This document shows, piece by piece, positions 62,199-64,000 of a stretch of 64,000 nt of DNA. The DNA comes from Myxocyprinus asiaticus (Eukaryota; Chordata; Actinopteri; Cypriniformes; Catostomidae): the NCBI RefSeq assembly GCF_019703515.2, contig NC_059382.1, positions 13,247,001 through 13,311,000 of the forward strand, given 5' to 3'. Each line of letters starts with the position of its first letter. Within the stretch, counting starts at the first letter, position 1. A program made the translations under genes and the position numbers. The notes under the pieces were generated by a model. The model ran no database searches. It saw only the letters and a list, made by a program, of their open reading frames with translations, and had not been told where the DNA came from.

Positions 62199-62990
62199 GA
62201 AGCCTGGCATAAGTGTGCCGCAAATGCCTTTCCCATCTGCGGGAGGGTGGTAAAGCCCTTCTTCTCCGTGTGGTTCAGCATGGCAGAGGCATTCACTCAT
62301 GAAACTTGCCTACAAGCCGATTAGGGTGCACACCACTTTTTGGAGAGTTCTGCTGAACTGTACCGTGCCCCATCTTCCACACTGCAATAGACACCACATA
62401 TCATCTGGGGATATGCCAAGCGATGTCCGCCCATCCGTTCAAACAGAGTGATGGGGAACTTCACTGGCATATTCCATGGGCAAAAATGCTGTAGATGGAG
62501 AGCAGGAAGCCCGCAAAGCTTGCGCCGGTGAGAGGCCTTCCTTAATTCTCCACACTCAATGTCTGAGCCTGTGTCCCATCTGGAGCCACAACGGGGGTGC
62601 TGTGGGAGGATGTAGACATGGTGGCTTCCTTCAAGAAGAACGCCAACCGTGAACATAGCGTCTTGATGCACGTGTTCACAGTGAATGCATTGCACATCCA
62701 CAAATGCTGCTTCAGCGTGGGCACTGTCCAGGCATGAAAGACAGCGAACGTACCCGTCCTGTGGAATGTGTCTTCTGAAGGATCTACACTTGCGATATTC
62801 TGTCCTGAAAAGGATGTATATATCAGTGTTACTCTTTTGGTTTGTTTTTGCCTGTTGGAAAAACACACAAAATACAATAATAAATGTAAGGATACACTTC
62901 TCGTCGGGCATGCAGGGACTCTGTACACTGAAATCTCAATGAAGATAGAAGACGTGATCCACAAAGAGAGATCCGTTTCACAACTCTGAA
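62199..62990 (-). pseudogene. Third DIRS gag-like copy, N-terminal half
   Basis: On -, around 62790-62670: GYVRCLSCLDSAHAEAAFVD then VQCIHCEHV, the same Cys/His block as in ORF1 at 44588 and 2454. Then LAFFLKEATMSTSSHSTPVV in another frame. Frameshifts and stops make it dead. Confidence 0.7.
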
Positions 62991-64000
62991 GGAGACGTTC
63001 TGATTTGTTCAGTTACAAACCTTGACCAGCTGTTTTATTTGTGATGCCCCACACTTCATTCAATGGACTGCATTCATGCAGTGTTTAAAACTAATTGACT
63101 TCAATGGTTTAAGTAGACCATGAAAATTAATTAGGAGGCAGCATCATTAATCAGAAAATACTTTTATTAGTTTTCTCTTCTTAAATGATGCTTTCACACA
63201 GATTTCATGAGCCTGTAATTCTTATTATGTATATCACAGTTTTAATTCCTCTCTCCTTGACCATGCAATGGTGACCATAACATTCACCTCCTTTAGTATG
63301 AATAACGACAGTACAGGTTTATAAATAACTGAACAGCTATTTCTGCCCTCTCTTTCAATTACTTGGCCAAAATTGCTTTAGCATCTGAGGTCTTTAAGAT
63401 AAAATGTTGCTATAATTAGGCTTTTGCTTTAGAATAAAGTTATCTCAAAAGCATGTGTTTCTGGCCCCGAAGGCAAAATTAGCCATTAAGATCATTTTGG
63501 ATCTCATTTTCACTTTCTATTGCTTGACACAGTGAGCACTTAACAAAGAGCTAGATAGATTTTTCAGAGTGATTTTAAATGTAAGTACTAACAAATCACT
63601 TACTGCCATTATTATTTTGTTATTTTAGAATTGTTAGTTTTGGTTATTTTCATGCAACTCTTCTCCAAATAAGAAGTTTTATTAATATTAATATTAGAAG
63701 TATCTAACATTAGAAGTATAACTAATGTTTGAGGCATAAACTGGCCAGTTATTTTTGTTTTTTCTCCAATGAAAATAGTTCCAATAGAAGCCAAAGCATC
63801 AAGCTTTGCATATTGCCAAGCAACACACAGTCTGACAGCCTCTTAGCCAATCAAATTAGAGAACCAGAACTGCTGTTTAATTATTAGTGATGTCCGGTTC
63901 GTGAACAAATCATTCTTTTGAACCGGTTCTTTTTAGTGAACTGGATCATCTGAAACAGTTCGCGGCTCAAGTCAACATTGATCCACAAGTTACTCAATCA
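62991..64000. other. No gene or clear repeat
   Basis: AT-rich, unique-looking. The last ~120 bases (GTTCGTGAACAAATCATTCT, GAACCGGTTC) look like the start of a dispersed repeat that continues beyond the window. Confidence 0.45.

Overview
This window is vertebrate nuclear DNA, almost certainly from a teleost and most likely a cypriniform or related fish. It has exon islands with GT-AG borders, dense DNA transposons (Tc1/mariner, hAT, PIF/Harbinger), L2-type LINEs, DIRS1-like tyrosine-recombinase retroelements, and the TTAA-flanked foldback MITE with a GGGATAGTTCACCC-type end that is very common in cyprinids. There is no prokaryotic organisation, operon, CRISPR array or tRNA/rRNA gene that I can support.

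One cellular gene is visible. Four coding exons on the + strand (6752-6923, 8646-8810, 17586-17786, 18038-18390) join with compatible phases into the C-terminal part of a WSC-domain sulfotransferase (WSCD1/WSCD2 family, best fit wscd1). The upstream exons lie outside the window, and the gene ends at 18390.

Nearly everything else is transposon, often nested. (1) 250-5921: a foldback MITE split by a DIRS1-like element, which is itself split by a probable 1.76-kb solo LTR. (2) About 9950-17446, inside a WSCD intron: an L2 LINE split by a 3.2-kb non-autonomous LTR element whose interior is five consecutive tandem-repeat blocks. (3) 20096-20749: a Harbinger-type element. (4) 21370-23865: a Tc1 remnant split by a hAT-type element. 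(5) 25411-27388: a second gag-only LTR element sharing the first one's repeated peptide. (6) 29903-31353: a TRIM-like mini-LTR element with a foldback MITE in one LTR. (7) 31783-34264: two Tc1/mariner copies, one nearly intact. (8) 34433-34748: a solo LTR. (9) 37888-39469: a complete Tc1 element with ~200-bp inverted repeats. (10) 40483-44895: a near full-length DIRS1-like element on the - strand. (11) 47335-49824: a foldback MITE and a hAT MITE. (12) 50430-53738: an L2 fragment split by a hAT-type element and a solo LTR. (13) 56839-62990: a third DIRS gag copy split by two hAT elements, one carrying its own LINE insertion.

Many insertions are fixed by target-site duplications read directly: CTATG, TTGTT, GTGCC, CATGT, CAAA, TTA, TA, CTCTTTTC and GTGGCAAA. 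These give a relative order of insertion events. I found no convincing new molecular system. The most unusual objects are the two gag-only LTR elements built from multiple in-frame tandem peptide repeats. All judgements are by eye; no alignment or database search was run.
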